A DNA stretch of 64,000 bases from Acanthosepion pharaonis (GCA_903632075.3 CAHIKZ030000957.1:1284501-1348500); one strand, 5' to 3'. Positions 19,110-30,734 are shown, numbered from the stretch's first letter. The notes: a model not told the origin generated them from the letters alone. A program made the numbers and translations.

Positions 19110-19600
19110 TTTATTACAAAAAGCAAATGCATATTAATTACAAACAAGACGAATCTTCTCTAAGTCATATTATAAAGAAATATACTACTCCAATTGACCT
19201 GAATAAAAAAAAATCAAATTAATTATCTATTATAAAAATTATATTATAACCTTATCCTCAAAAATAACAACACACCAGCTAAGTCAAAATTACAAAGAAC
19301 GAACATTATCTATGAGTTCAAATGCCCCTTAAGGAACTGTGTTCCTGATCAAACCGGACTCATAAATAATTACATCGGTTACACAACCACATGTTTATCC
19401 AGACGTCTTATGTTACACCTATCTGATCACAGCTCCATTAGAACCCATTTAAACACACACACAAATTTACCCGACACCATTAGGAACATACTAGTAGAAA
19501 ACAGAAATATATTAACTGCATCCACCTGAAAAAAAGATTAAAAATAATGGAAGCTTTAATAATAAAAAAAGAAAAAGCCAACTCTTAACAATATTAACTA
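19110..19600 (+). pseudogene. Penelope-like element, RT end plus GIY-YIG endonuclease (PLE-B)
   Basis: The plus strand encodes the tail of the RT ('YKQDESSLSHIIKKYTTP'), a linker ('NNNTPAKSKLQRTNIIYEF') and the endonuclease start: 'KCPLRNCVPDQ', 'NNYIGYTTTCLSRRLMLHL' (IGYTT..SRRL is the GIY-YIG core variant), 'NTHTNLPDTIRNILVENR'. A stop or frame change follows, then 'LKIMEALIIKK'. At least two frame breaks. The partner copy at 34.9-35.4 kb has the same architecture. Together with the hammerhead-bearing ends this identifies the family as Penelope-like retroelements. Confidence 0.8.
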
Positions 19601-19679
19601 CGGACAAAGCCACAATGTGTTAAACGTATTCGGAAATTAAAAACATCCCTACCACACACTAAGACATACACAGAACGCA

Positions 19680-19769
19680 CACACTCAATTAAGCTGAAAA
19701 ATACAAACACAAGAAAAATTAAATAAAAAGCTTAACCGTAGTATATTGTCTGTCGTTTTTAATGAAACT

Positions 19770-19775
<6 letters not shown>
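19680..19775 (+). pseudogene. Penelope-like subfamily B, ORF-start fragment
   Basis: ACACAAGAAAAATTAAATAA..AAGCTTAACCG..TGTCTGTCGTTTTTAATGAA matches the PLE-B start. The hammerhead segment expected before it is deleted (compare 2650-2720). It ends at ACTTGCATATATA. Confidence 0.6.
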
Positions 19776-19815
<40 letters not shown>

Positions 19816-19898
19816 TATATATATATATATGCATAAATATATATATATATATATGATTATATATATATATATATATATGCATAATTTATATATATATA

Positions 19899-19980
<82 letters not shown>
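19773..19980. repeat. Complex (TA)n block
   Basis: Several TA arrays interrupted by ATGCAT, ATAAAT and TGATTA steps. Confidence 0.95.
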
Positions 19981-19981
<1 letters not shown>

Positions 19982-19985
19982 CAGT

Positions 19986-20024
19986 CGTGTTTCGATGCGT
20001 ATCAATGCATCTCATCAGGCGATT
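19986..20024 (-). ncRNA. Hammerhead-like motif (separate subfamily)
   Basis: Minus strand: box CTGATGA (20018-20012) directly followed, with no extra base, by stem II GATGC-loop-GCATC, then GAAA. Stem III (ACACGACT) is not self-complementary and stem I is GC plus one mismatch. It sits at the very end of a (TA)n block. Confidence 0.5.
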
Positions 20025-20693
20025 GTAAACTATTGTCGAGTGAACGATATATTCAGATTTAAAAGCAAAATATAAACCCTTTTTTACGAAAAAAAGAAAA
20101 AAAGTGGGGTTATTAGGTTTATGGTCTTTACTCAGATCAACCAATCAAATATGACCTACGTTAAATTTAAACAAAGAGAAGAAGCAAAAATTAAGGAATT
20201 ATTTTTCATAAATGGGTCGTGACCCGTAAATTGGCAGTCAATGGCTGCACAGACGTTTAACTGGAGCGGATATTAATGAATACATATTATACACACTAAA
20301 CAGTGTCATTTCCTAAGAAAAAATGAGATGGGCGGTAATTTAACAAACTGTTAAACAAATTATGTGCTTTGTGAGTTTCCTACAAAAATAATTTTAAGGT
20401 TGATAAATAAATAGCTTCTTTAAGAAACCAGTAAATAATTTAAACGTATAGAATTGCTTGTTAAATTAATATGCAACTGTTGACTAAAGATTCTTTATAT
20501 TAGATATTAATAATAATAACAAATCAATGCAAAATGACAAAAATACAAGCCAAATGCCAATAAATCCTTACAACACTAGCAGGAGATTAATATAAAAATA
20601 TATTAAATCCAAACTGATGTTACAAATAGAAAGATAAGCTAAACATGCTGAAACACAATTTAACTAAAATCTAAGAAAAACAGTGTTTATCAG

Positions 20694-20694
<1 letters not shown>
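20025..20694. other. Unassigned AT-rich sequence
   Basis: Probably the body of the element whose motif lies at 19986-20024; no coding signal is recognised. Confidence 0.45.
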
Positions 20695-20765
<71 letters not shown>

Positions 20766-20766
20766 G
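20695..20766. repeat. (TA)n(GT)n microsatellite
   Basis: TA array followed by GT array. Confidence 0.95.
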
Positions 20767-21091
20767 GTGTGTATGTGTGAGGGGGTGTATGGTGTTGAAA
20801 TAATTTTGTGTGTATGTGCGCGTCTTTTCAATTCTTAGATCTTATTGGTTTCAGTACGACCAAATAAGTAAACAGTGTGTAGGTATTGTGTTGGTCTAGA
20901 TACAGGCATATGCCAGGATTGCTTCGTTCACCTAGAGAAGCAAAGATCAGATTCCTAAAGTCGATAAAGAATTCTGGTAATAGAGATTGAAACAACAGAA
21001 AAGAAAGCTAAGAAAAAAAAACCCTGAGATTCTTGATCGATCTGAATGAACGAGGATCATTTCTTATTACTCAATTTGATTCCTTTAATAT

Positions 21092-21318
21092 TTTAACGCG
21101 AATATGTCTAACGCGAATATTTTAACGCGAATATGTCTGCCACGAATATGTCTACCGCGAATATGTTTAACGCGAATATTTTAACACGAATATGTTTAAC
21201 GCGAATATTTTAATGCAAATATGTTTACCGCGAATATGTCTACCGCAAATATGTCTACCGCGAATATGATTAACGCGAATATGTTTAACGCGAATATTTT
21301 AATGCGAATATGTTTAAA
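21092..21318. repeat. Minisatellite of TTTAACGCGAATATG units
   Basis: About fourteen units of 15-16 bp: 'GTCTACCGCGAATAT', 'GTTTAACGCGAATAT' and 'TTTAACGCGAATATG' variants. A poly-A run follows at about 21325. Confidence 0.9.
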
Positions 21319-21399
21319 CCGACAAAAAAAAAAAAAAAAAAATCAGGGAGGAAACAACTCCATCTTGCGATATTTGTTTGTAATCACATCCGGTTCCAA

Positions 21400-22335
21400 A
21401 TAGAGCAAAGTTGCCATATTTAGACGAAGACTGCACAGTCCTCATTTTCCAGTCTTGATATTGTTCATAAGCGTCTCCGAGTTCTTGCTGGAGAAGAATT
21501 ATTGGTTAATTTGCACTTTAGCACCCGCAGCTCAGTTCGTATTTAAAATTTCCAGGACACTTACATTTATGTGTAATTGTACATGCTTCATTCGAATCTG
21601 CCTTGATAAATTTGTTAAAATCTACAATTTTGGAGTCATCGACAGTAAAAGTTCGGATTCATTCGAGTCTTTGGCTGCGGAAAGCTAAATGCGGAAGACT
21701 ACAGAAAGCTAAGCGCGGAACTGATCTTTCTTGTCTCAATTTGTCTCAATTACTGCGCAAAAGAATCATTTACGTAGACAGGTTCAATTTGCACAATGAT
21801 ACCTACACTGATAGCTATTCTTCAACGAATGTATGCAACCAACGCCAGTAATGACACCAAAAGTTAAGTGTCGATAACTCCAAAACAGAAGATTTTATCA
21901 AATTTATCAAACCAGTTTCGAATGAAGCATGTTGAATTACACATAAATATAAATATCCTGGAAATTTTTGTTACGAACTGAGCGCAGGTGCTAAACTGCA
22001 AATTAACCGAAATATTTTCCAACCTCCAACCTCTCTCTCTCTTTCTCTCACAAGCAGGATGTGGTGAATCTCTCACTTCGTTATCGCTACTACCATGGAA
22101 AGTACTCGGACGAACTGCATCTCTTGGTTTCATCAGGTCCAACCTTGACGTTTCTGGAACCACCATACCACTCAAATAATAGCAAATCATCTACATTCCC
22201 TTAACCTGTTCAAGTTTAGGGTTAATCGGTATCTTCCCTTCCTATCCATATAAACTACCCCTTAACGTAACATTCTACCTCGAGTGGACCCCGGGCCTTG
22301 TACAGGGTTAACCTTACTGTAATAAATAAATAAAT
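21400..22335 (+). pseudogene. LINE family 1, C-terminal and 3' end, split by a foldback insert
   Basis: The left part (CTCATTTTCCAGTCTTGATA..GTCTCCGAGTTCTTGCTGGAG) and the right part (GATGTGGTGAATCTCTCAC..CTACCATGGAAAGTACTCGG) match the continuous copy at 39.47-39.66 kb. The 3' end reads GGGCCTTGTACAGGGTTAAC then AATAAATAAATAAA, the LINE terminus and tail. An inverted-repeat element (21513-22011) separates the parts. Confidence 0.72.
21513..22011. mobile_element. Foldback-type insert in LINE family 1
   Basis: The left arm GGTTAATTTGCACTTTAGCA.. (from 21513) and the inverted right arm ending at 22011 share about 150-170 bp. This includes GCTCAGTTCGTA, TTTCCAGGA and AATTGTACATGCTTCATTCG-like sequence. 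The 160-bp centre contains 'GCGGAAGACTACAGAAAGCT'. No transposase and no clear target duplication. Confidence 0.65.
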
Positions 22336-22755
22336 ATAATTTTACTTTAAAATATCGAAATCACTTTAATTTGAGGACAGAATGTAAATTAACTGACAAT
22401 TTTTTATATCAAAATTCCACTTTATGTCTTTCATAAATTCTAATCCGTATTAAAGTTAAACCGTGGAATTATATTTCCAGATCGCAGGTGCCTGTTCTAT
22501 TCAGGAGACGTTCGGATTAGCGAGGGAGATTTTGAAAAAGAGAAGAGACTGCTAATTGAAATTGTCCTACGTTAATTGAGTATTAGCTAAGACAATGGAT
22601 TTTGTATCTGCTAATTAAGCGGAAATGCGCCCGGAGACTGTTGCGTAATCTCGCGAGAATTCCAACGTGATTAACTAAGTATCTTATATCTTTGACAGTT
22701 CCAAATGAATTATTGGCTCTTTCGTTTATCGCAAATTATTTCAACATCACCGGCT
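22336..22755. other. Unassigned sequence
   Basis: No family recognised. Confidence 0.45.
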
Positions 22756-22760
22756 CCCCT

Positions 22761-22763
<3 letters not shown>

Positions 22764-22815
<52 letters not shown>

Positions 22816-22828
22816 ATGCGTGTGTGCG
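22764..22828. repeat. (TC)n(TA)n(GT)n microsatellite
   Basis: Three dinucleotide arrays in direct succession. Confidence 0.95.
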
Positions 22829-22966
22829 TATTTTTTCTAAAGAAGTGATGAGTTTTTTATTTATCAATCCGAGAGCTTTTATTACTTAAACTTTTTTGCA
22901 TCTTATATCACTGACAGTTCAAGATTACTGTTTCCTTCCTTCATCGCAATATTTATGTCAACGTCA

Positions 22967-22969
<3 letters not shown>

Positions 22970-23021
<52 letters not shown>

Positions 23022-23072
23022 ATCCACAGACAGACTGTTTCGCTATGGTGATGTTGAAATATCTATATATAA

Positions 23073-23125
<53 letters not shown>

Positions 23126-23160
23126 TAGAGAGAGAGATTGATAGAGAGCTTATTTATATA
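22970..23160. repeat. (TA)n array and palindromic (TC)n(TA)n(GA)n block
   Basis: TA array 22970-23018. At 23073-23132 a TC array, TA array and GA array together form a self-complementary block. The spacer (ATGGTGATGTTGAAAT) is the inverse of 22738-22752 (ATTTCAACATCACC), so this is part of a dispersed repeat. Confidence 0.85.
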
Positions 23161-24586
23161 GATAGATAAATACATATATAAAATTGTTAAAAATATAAGG
23201 TTTGTCAATTAGATGTTTGATGCTAACTTCAAGATCCCAACTCCAGATTTTCGTAGAAAGACCATCCGGGAATTACTCCGTCCACTCGTCAGGAGTATCA
23301 GCAGTTGACTGCTTATCCTTTAGATATTTCTTTTTTTATATGACCTTTTCCTTGTTGCAATTTTTTTATAGCGTGTGTGTAGGTTTTCGCGCATGAGTTC
23401 ATGCGAGTATCTGTAGAATGTCAGGATTATTTGTCTTTTTCTTCATTTTACACTCACTCCTTAAACTTTTCTCTAATTTTCTCTTTTTCCTTTTTTTCTT
23501 TTAATTGTTGCCATTTGGCTTCCAGTTTTCTAGACATACGATATCGTTGTTATTTTTGATCCTTCTTGTGTCTTTTAAGTTAGTAAAATTGTATTTCATT
23601 TTTTTAAGTAAATAATTAATTTTATAGGTACCTTCGTGAGATCGCTAAAAACAGAACATAGCATGATGAAAAAGACCAAACTTGACGAAAACAAAATTTT
23701 AGCGTCTAAATGTTTATGTTATTATTGAGAGGAAAAATCAAAGTATTTTTTAATTATTTTAAAAATTTTTCCTTCATTTTAGAACATTCTAAATTTCGAT
23801 TAAAAAACCTTGTTTCTCTTTGTGTCTCCGGAACTAGTAAAATCACATAAAATTTTATCGCATTTTCTTTTCTGTATGACACATATTAATTTGGAAAATC
23901 TTGTAAAAATAAAAATTATTGTAGGATTTAATGAAACTTTCAGAAACTATTCACAAATGATGGTACTTATTATAAATATGTTTTTCTTTTTTAAAGTCAT
24001 GGCAATTTTTTTCATATGTATTACACCCACCCCCATAACTAATTGTACGAAAACACTATATTTTCTATTTTGGGAAAATTAGTGATTATATTAGTTAAAA
24101 GCACAAGGCTTTGAGGAAACCAAATCATGTTTTTTTTTTTTTTTTTTTTTTTTAGTTGGACCACCTATACGTAATACAAAACTCAATAAAATAAAAATAC
24201 TATTTAATTTCAAAAGCTTTTAATTGCTTTTATTTATTTTAATGAACATGGACATCTCTTGTCTGAAAACAAAAAGATATTTCGATGAAAAATGAATTTT
24301 TAAAACAATTATTTGTTATCTCTAAAATATTTTATTATTTTTACGCTATGTTGTTAATTCTTCTAAAATTAGGGAAAAGTTTGTAAAATTAAACGAATGT
24401 TGTTATTAAGTTACCAAAGCTTTTTACAAACTACTTTTAGGAATGTTCCTAAATTTTTTGCTTGAGAATGAAACAGTGCTTGATACTTTAACTCAATTTA
24501 ATTTTAATCATTATATTGAGTTTTTCGGCTCTCCTTTTGAAACATGAGAACTCTTATGTAGCGAAGGAATCATATTTTTTTAAAAT

Positions 24587-24590
<4 letters not shown>
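23161..24590. other. Unassigned AT-rich sequence
   Basis: T-rich and A-rich tracts, with a poly-T run at 24129-24153. No coding or repeat family recognised. Confidence 0.5.

Positions 24591-24593
<3 letters not shown>

Positions 24594-24648
<55 letters not shown>
24594..24648. repeat. (TA)n microsatellite
   Basis: Long TA array adjoining PLE-C. Confidence 0.95.
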
Positions 24649-24649
<1 letters not shown>

Positions 24650-24650
<1 letters not shown>

Positions 24651-24890
24651 CAATGAATGATTCATACAAAAGTAAATTAGTAAAGTTAATGATATAAAAT
24701 GGCGAATTCACTTCGTAAACTAAATTTTAAAAATGCATTAACCCTCTGACCTCTCGATGAATGTTATGATCCTTGTTTTTAAAATTATAAACTGTATTAG
24801 GTTTTCCTTAAATATGCGAGTACTTTCGACAGGTTCTCCGGCCATCATCAGGCATGGAAACGATTTACACACACACACACACACACACAC
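24650..24890 (-). mobile_element. Penelope-like subfamily C, half copy with hammerhead
   Basis: ATGAATGATTCATACAAAAG..AATGGCGAATTCAC..TGTTATGATCC..AAATTATAAACTGTATTAGG matches the left half of 15.66-15.86 kb. It ends in a hammerhead (24814-24855, minus) and a (CA)n tract. Confidence 0.7.
24814..24855 (-). ncRNA. Hammerhead ribozyme motif, PLE-C, full consensus core
   Basis: Minus strand: stem I ATGC (24855-24852)/GCAT (24817-24814). Box CTGATGA (24851-24845), extra T, stem II GGCCGG-AGAA-CCTGTC (5 of 6 pairs, one G-U). GAAA (24827-24824), palindromic stem III AGTACT (24824-24819), C at the cleavage position (24818). Every catalytic core base matches CUGANGA/GAAA. The best candidate for activity in the window. 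Confidence 0.7.
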
Positions 24891-26409
24891 ATATGTATAT
24901 GTGTAAATAAATATTTAAGGAAACTCATCTTACCCGATGTGTTTCGTATATATATTCAATTAAGTGACAAAAGACAACGGCGAAAATCGGCAGCCAATAT
25001 TCCTGTTTCTATATTCCAATATCCTCGCTGTTGTACAATATGCAGATTTCTATGTAGGTCACTAGCAGGAATGAAATGTTATACACGACACAAACATAAA
25101 ACCTGAAAGGGGTGTGCATGACTTTGGTTGCGGTGATTGTAGAATTTTTTTGGCCTGGCCTATATTCACGCATATCTATCTATCTGATTTTTTTATAATC
25201 TTTTCATCGCAAGCGAAGAAAGAACCTCACTAACCCTTAGGTGGTTATCTGGTGTGGAAGAATATAAGAAAAACATTATTCAGTCGCGAAAGCAGTGAAA
25301 TTAAAAGACAGAAATTTTTAAAGATCAAAATTGAATGGAAACGAAGATACCGGAAGAGAGTTCTAAAAGCGCAAAAAAAGCAAAAAAAAAAGAAACTGTT
25401 AATACATAAATTACGGTTACGTCTTGTTGTAGCATACCTACGGACGATAATGGGTATGCCCCCCCCCTATTCCGATAAATCCGTCGTCGGCATCCGTCCG
25501 TCTCGAGAGACGATGGAGTAGCGGGTTGCACTACAAGTCTGGGTGGGGTATATGGAGAACTAGGGTTGCTCGGAGTTCAAGTTTAATCTATGCCAAGTGG
25601 CTTCACTTTGCTTAATTTAGCTTCAATAACATAGCAGCAGACTCAATACTTTTTGATCATATATATATATATATGTTATATGTACGATGTCAACTTAACA
25701 ATCAATAAGAAAAAAGTTTAGGAAAATAAAAAAGATTACTAAATATGAAATTGATTATTTTTTCAATGTACTTTCTATGAGTTTTTCCAATCGACTGTTT
25801 CATAGAAAATACCCAAAACTCCAACAAACTTCCAATTAAATTCTTCGTAGATTGTTTAGACATTTAGATTTATATCAAACCTTAACCTCCCAAATATACC
25901 CTTTAAAGTAATGCGAAATAACAGCGTCTAAGATTTTGAATGAAACCTGCCCTCGTGGAATGTAATTTATTAGGGTTGTTGTAGCTTCTTCCTTTAATGT
26001 CGGTCTTCTCCCTCACCCCTTACCCACCTATATCTAGAGATAACACGCGTTAAGTTTAAGCGACGTCTAGCCTACACAGAGTGGGGTTAAGGATAAGGAA
26101 TTGAAATGGTACATCTAACTCACTCATGTCTTCTCTCCCACCTCACTTCCTCACTTCGTTAATTTTACATATGCTTGGTGCGGTCCGTCAGAAATGTGTA
26201 AATTTCTTTTCATTTTTCATTTCAACCTTTGGAAGTAAAGTCTGATGATCCAGAGCCCTTTTAAAAAGGTTGTGGTGAAATAACTTATTACATGGAACCT
26301 TAAAGTGGTCTTTTTTTATTCAAAAATATCTGCTCAGAATTTACATTGAGCTCTCTGGATATCATCCTCCTTGGGTCTGCCCATACGGATTACCTAGTTT
26401 TGCATAAAC

Positions 26410-26410
<1 letters not shown>
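24891..26410. other. Unassigned sequence
   Basis: No family recognised. A C9 run lies at about 25460 beside a small GC-rich patch (GTCGGCATCCGTCCGTCTCG); a short (TA)n occurs at 25661. Confidence 0.45.

Positions 26411-26411
<1 letters not shown>

Positions 26412-26461
<50 letters not shown>
26412..26461. repeat. (TA)n microsatellite
   Basis: TA array. Confidence 0.95.
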
Positions 26462-26467
<6 letters not shown>

Positions 26468-26764
26468 ATAGCTGGCCACCCGTATTCGAGGATGCCCGTC
26501 TACTAGAGCCTCACAGGGCCAACTACTGCAACTATGCTGAGCAGACTTTAGTTATAGTTTCTGGAAGAGAGCGTATTATCTAGCATGATCAACAATCTGG
26601 ATTACACCAGCACACTCAAACCCTCGGTCACGATGACTTGTGACTTCGTGCTAGCAGAGATACCGACGGAACCAAGTGTTGTGGTATGGCTTACAGAAAC
26701 TTTTCAAAAATGTCGCACGTTGGGATCGCCCCCTTCCAAACGTTCTAACCACTCGCTCATGCGC

Positions 26765-26766
<2 letters not shown>
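26462..26766. other. Unassigned sequence between two (TA)n arrays
   Basis: Less AT-rich than the surroundings; no family recognised. Confidence 0.45.

Positions 26767-26850
<84 letters not shown>
26767..26850. repeat. (TA)n(GT)n microsatellite
   Basis: TA array followed by a GT array. Confidence 0.95.
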
Positions 26851-26919
26851 ATGTGTAGGTTCTAAGCAATTAATGAATTTTAAAAATTCAGTGGGTCATG
26901 GTTTTGAGTAAGCATCGCT

Positions 26920-27052
26920 GAACAGTGAAATTAATATCTACCAGCCTAGAGATTAGAAGTCTTATTAAAGAAATGTCTCTCAATGGGCATCACAGAGGAA
27001 TTTATTTTAATAAAACTTGTTCTCTATGCAGGTAGATATTATTTCACTGTTA
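26920..27052. mobile_element. Small hairpin MITE
   Basis: AACAGTGAAATTAATATCTACC (26921-26942; 22 bases, one mismatch to its partner) is inverted at 27031-27052. The loop is about 88 bp with no coding. Confidence 0.55.
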
Positions 27053-27374
27053 AGGAAACAAAACAGAGATGACTGCTCAAACATGTAATCAGAAATAATT
27101 AGTTAGATTGGGTGGGGACAACGTCTTGTATCCTTCATGGAAACAGTTATCTGTATACTACTGGATAGAAGAGAAGTATTTCAGTTAAGGATATAGGACC
27201 TTATCTAATACGACTGAGGAAGATACGTTGGATGTGCGTTAAAGTATGAAAAATCGGAGAGCGGAGTTTTAATTTTAGTCGAGTTCCTTATGTCTGCTTA
27301 CACGCATATACCATTAAGAAAGTCACGAATTCATCTTTTCTCCTCCCAGCTACGGGTTAAATAGCAGGATAGAT

Positions 27375-27935
27375 TGAGTTTTGGTTGGTTTGGTTTGGTT
27401 TATTTTGTTTTATAGTATATCAACGTCGATGGGTTATTTAATGCCGAGACGATTTTTACGATAGGTTCGTATGAATAGAATATGCATTCTTTGGTTTATT
27501 TTGGTTTGGTTTATTTTGTTTAACGGCATATCAACCTCAATGGGTTATTTATTGCCGACAACATTGTTAGGATAGATTCGTATGAATAGAATATGTATTC
27601 TTTGGATTAGATTGGTTTGGTTTATTTTGTTTAACGGCATATCAACCTCAATGGGTTATTTAATGCCGACAACATTTTTAGGATAGATTCGTATGAATAG
27701 AGTATGTATTCTTTGCTTTAGATTGGTTTGGTTTATTTTGTTTTACGGCATATCAACCTCTATGGGTTATTTAATGCCGACAACATTTTTAGGGTATGAA
27801 TAGAATTAATTTTGTTTGGTTTATTTTGTTTTACGGCATATCAACCTCAATGGGTTATTTAATGCTGACAAGATTTTTAGGATAGGTGCGTATGAATAGA
27901 ATATTTATTCTTTGGAACGAATCAGTTTGTAGGAT
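27375..27935 (+). repeat. Repeat family K, tandem array of about five 5' units
   Basis: GGTTTATTTTGTTTTACGGC then ATATCAACCTCAATGGGTTA, TTTAATGCCGACAA, and TTCGTATGAATAGAATATGT repeats at roughly 110-120 bp, five times. The same unit begins K copies at 31.66, 37.19, 38.29, 51.08, 52.37 and 58.91 kb. Confidence 0.85.
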
Positions 27936-28265
27936 ATCAGGTTTCATTGACTTTTTTTTTTGTAAAGAGGTTTTTATCGAGTTAATTTTCTAAATGTATT
28001 GTCGATCTTTTTCAAAAATGTATTGGTAATTTTTTTCAAAGGTCTCTTACTGGCAATTTTTTTCCAGAAATGGTAATTTACATTATAAAAATACATTTTT
28101 ATACTTTCATAGTGTTTTGATATCAGTTTGGGGTCCACTGTTTGCCTATAGCTGGGACCCTAACAGGTACTACCACCCGTGTCAGGAAGGATCTGGGAAC
28201 AGGAGCAATCAAGAGATGGTTCCACGCTTCTCAAATCCCGATCAGAGGCTTTGTTGCCAGATGTA
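27936..28265 (+). repeat. Family K middle and 3' part
   Basis: Short T-rich repeats (TTTTTTTCAAA with TGTATTGGTAA) lead to the conserved 3' part: CACTTTCATAGTGTTTTGA..GCCTATAGCTGGGACCCTAA..GCAATCAAGAGATGGTTCCA. Confidence 0.75.
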
Positions 28266-28415
28266 GTTTATCGTAGCCTTGGTTGGTAACCAGTCTACGG
28301 CAAAAAATATCAACCTACTGCCGGAAAATCATCTTTCCAGACAGTCATGAATCAAACGAGATGTGATCTCCCAAGCATATATCATGTTTGACATTTTACT
28401 GTAACACTGGCTGAG
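28266..28415 (+). repeat. Dispersed repeat family L, copy 2
   Basis: CGTAGCCTTGGTTGGTAACC..ATCAACCTACTGCCGG..ATGAATCAAACGAGATG, related to 12.12 and 29.42 kb. It joins family K at TTTATCGTAG. Confidence 0.65.
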
Positions 28416-28619
28416 ATGAAAACAGGCAGGCTGGAAAGAAATGTTTTGAATTGTACTGTAAGCAGGTAACATTCCAATTTGATGACGGTGTCAAGATACA
28501 TGCAGAGAAATTAGAAATTCTTCGAGATGTTTTTGGATAGTAAATATCTCGACTATAGGTGACAGCCAAAATTATATTCCTGCACGATGATACACCTTCA
28601 TATTAAAAGCTTGCTCACC

Positions 28620-28650
28620 TTGCCAAAAAAAAAAAAAAAAAAAAAAAAAG
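28620..28650. repeat. Poly-A run
   Basis: More than 20 consecutive A residues. Confidence 0.9.
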
Positions 28651-28799
28651 GTTTCACAGACACGAAATTAATGGAATGGCAATTTAATGGAACGGCAAAA
28701 TTAATGAAACGCTCGTAAAATTACTAAAATCAGTGAGGGAAATATAATCGAATTTTATAGAATCTCCAGGAGCCAGTCTTCATTTTCTTTTTTAATATT

Positions 28800-29215
28800 T
28801 CATAATCCTTGAGGACGTGGGCAATCATGGTTCCTCCACAGCATCCTATCCTTTGTTGATCGTTGTAATGGTTGTCTTCTTACTACCTGCCCCACTAGCA
28901 TGCATTTACACAAAGTCAGTAGGTAGGTTACTCGCTATATTTCCTGTGAGTCTTAAATTCGCTAAACCCTCTTTCCTCATGATGTGCCCTAAAGATTTAA
29001 ACTGTATCTCTCTTATATTAAATAAAAGTGCCCTTTTTACTTTCCGTTTTCCTTAAAACTTCCTCGTTGCTCGCATTTTTCGTCCCTGGTGTTCTCAGCA
29101 TCCTTCTGTAGCGCTACCAATCTCTTCTCCATTTGTCAAGAAATTGTCTAGCCTTCAATGCCTTATAACAGCATTGATATCACATAGTAGTATAGCATTA
29201 TTTCTTTGGCTCTAT
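28800..29215 (-). pseudogene. RTE-like non-LTR retrotransposon C-terminal fragment (LINE family 4)
   Basis: Minus reading, across frame breaks: 'GWTISSQMEKRLVA'-like, 'QFKSLGHIMRKEGLANLRLT' and 'KDRMLWR' near the end, the pattern after the RT domain in elements annotated as endonuclease-reverse transcriptases. Plus-strand relatives lie at 40.9, 44.2 and 55.0 kb. Several frameshifts; dead. Confidence 0.65.
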
Positions 29216-29329
29216 CAAAATCTAGATATATGAAATATGGCGTTAATTACATATATCTTGGGTATATATCTTTTGGATGAAAATAAAGATTCGAACTCAA
29301 ATTATTGTAAAGTCCCATTCAGATTTGTT

Positions 29330-29530
29330 AGATTCACATTCGCGCAAATATCCTTGGGAACGATATACATCTATTTATTCTTCCCCAATCTATGGGTTAA
29401 ATAGCAGAACAAACTGAATTTTATAGCCTTGATTGGTAGCAACCCTACCGTAGAAAGAAACAGCAGCCTACTGTAGGAAATTTGCCTAGTCAGTGATATA
29501 TAGAAAGAGAGCTGATCGCCTAAACCTATA
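29330..29530 (+). repeat. Dispersed repeat family L, copy 3
   Basis: CTATGGGTTAAATAGCAGAA..TAGCCTTGATTGGTAGCAAC..AAACAGCAGCCTACTGTAGG. The upstream part also matches 27.34-27.37 kb. Confidence 0.6.
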
Positions 29531-29533
29531 TTA

Positions 29534-30695
29534 CAGTGGACTATGATAAGTTTTTAGACACCCTTAATTGCAACAATTTTGGCTCGTATAATGACGTCTC
29601 TTTTTTTTCAGACAATACTGTGTTAGTATCAAGCTAATCCCACCTATGAACGATAGTTTACTTATATGTTGAAATGAAAGTTCGCGGAAGTAAAGAAATA
29701 ATAGGATGACATCATTGTGGCAAGTCTAATAGAGAAATTTTTAGGTTTTTTCCTGGTTAAACATCAAACGGTTAATAAAAATGTCAAGAAATTTAATGAA
29801 GAAGGCTAAGTGTGGAACAACGTTCAGGAAGGCCAAGCATCGTGTCTGAGTGAACAAAAAAGGCGCTGAAGAGGGAGGTCATCAGAAACCATCGTCAGAA
29901 TGTCAAAGATATCGTTAACAGCATGGAAATGTTATCATATGTGGCCAGAAAGACTCTAGAGTATCAAAGAAGAGTTGCAAGAAAGAAGCACTTAGAGGTT
30001 AGCGGGAACAGGTGTATTGACAGGGCGAAAGAATTCGAGAGCAAAGATTATGGCAGTCTGTAATTTGGTTAGATGAAAGTAAATTCTACAAGTTCTAGAC
30101 ACGTTTATGTTTAGAGAAATCAGAATGAGACTTGGAACACTCAATATGTGCAGGCGACCATAATACATGGAGGGATTGGATTAATAGTGCGAAGGAAATC
30201 TGAGCTGATTCTTGTTGATGAGTGGTTTAATGGTCCAAAATACTGGCAAATATTAGATTGCTCTCACTATTTGAGACCGATCAGATTGAGAAGAATGTCT
30301 ACCTTTTACAAGCCATGTCATGTGAGCAAAGTAGCAAAGACCTTGAAGGAATTGCAAGGAATGAAGTCACTGCTCTGGAGGACCCAAAGTTCTGACATGA
30401 ATGCAATGGACCCCGTTTGGGTGACTGAAAACAGAGCTTTTCAACCAGAATCACATCAAAGGCAACCCTTAAAGAAACATTGCTAAAAGGGTGTCAAAAT
30501 ATGGATCAGACGATTGTTGATAACATGATCAAATCCATGAAAAATCAAATACAAACACTGAAACTAGCAAATGGGAAACCTACTCCATAATAGTTCCAAA
30601 TAATGTTTATTTATGTTGAAATGGGATTATTATATTAAATTTTGAAATTAGATGTAGTTTATTTTTCCTGGCTAAAAACTTTTCTTAGGTCAATG
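29534..30695 (+). mobile_element. Tc1-like transposon, ~1.16 kb, with both ends
   Basis: The left end CAGTGGACTATGATAAGTTT (29534) pairs with the inverted right end CATTGACCTAAGAAAAGTTT (ending 30695). Both are followed by TTAG. TA flanks the element at 29532-29533 and 30696-30697. Shorter than full Tc1 elements (~1.6 kb); the N-terminal transposase region is largely missing. Confidence 0.85.
29780..30590 (+). pseudogene. Tc1-like transposase, multiply broken
   Basis: Pieces in several frames follow the Tc1 order: 'SGRPSIVSE' (linker after the DNA-binding domain), 'NVKDIVN', 'LWQSVIWLDESKFYKF' (first catalytic Asp), 'ATIIHGGIGLIV' (the HGGG turn) and 'SSDMNAMDPVW', which stands where Tc1 has SPDLNPIE. 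The third catalytic residue is Asp in place of Glu, and the second catalytic Asp region ('FQQDND'-type) is lost. In-frame stops occur early. The open 30148-30486 stretch (112 aa) is only the C-terminal half. Confidence 0.78.
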
Positions 30696-30734
30696 TATGT
30701 ATAGCACTTAAATGACTGACTGGTTGTAAGGTGA

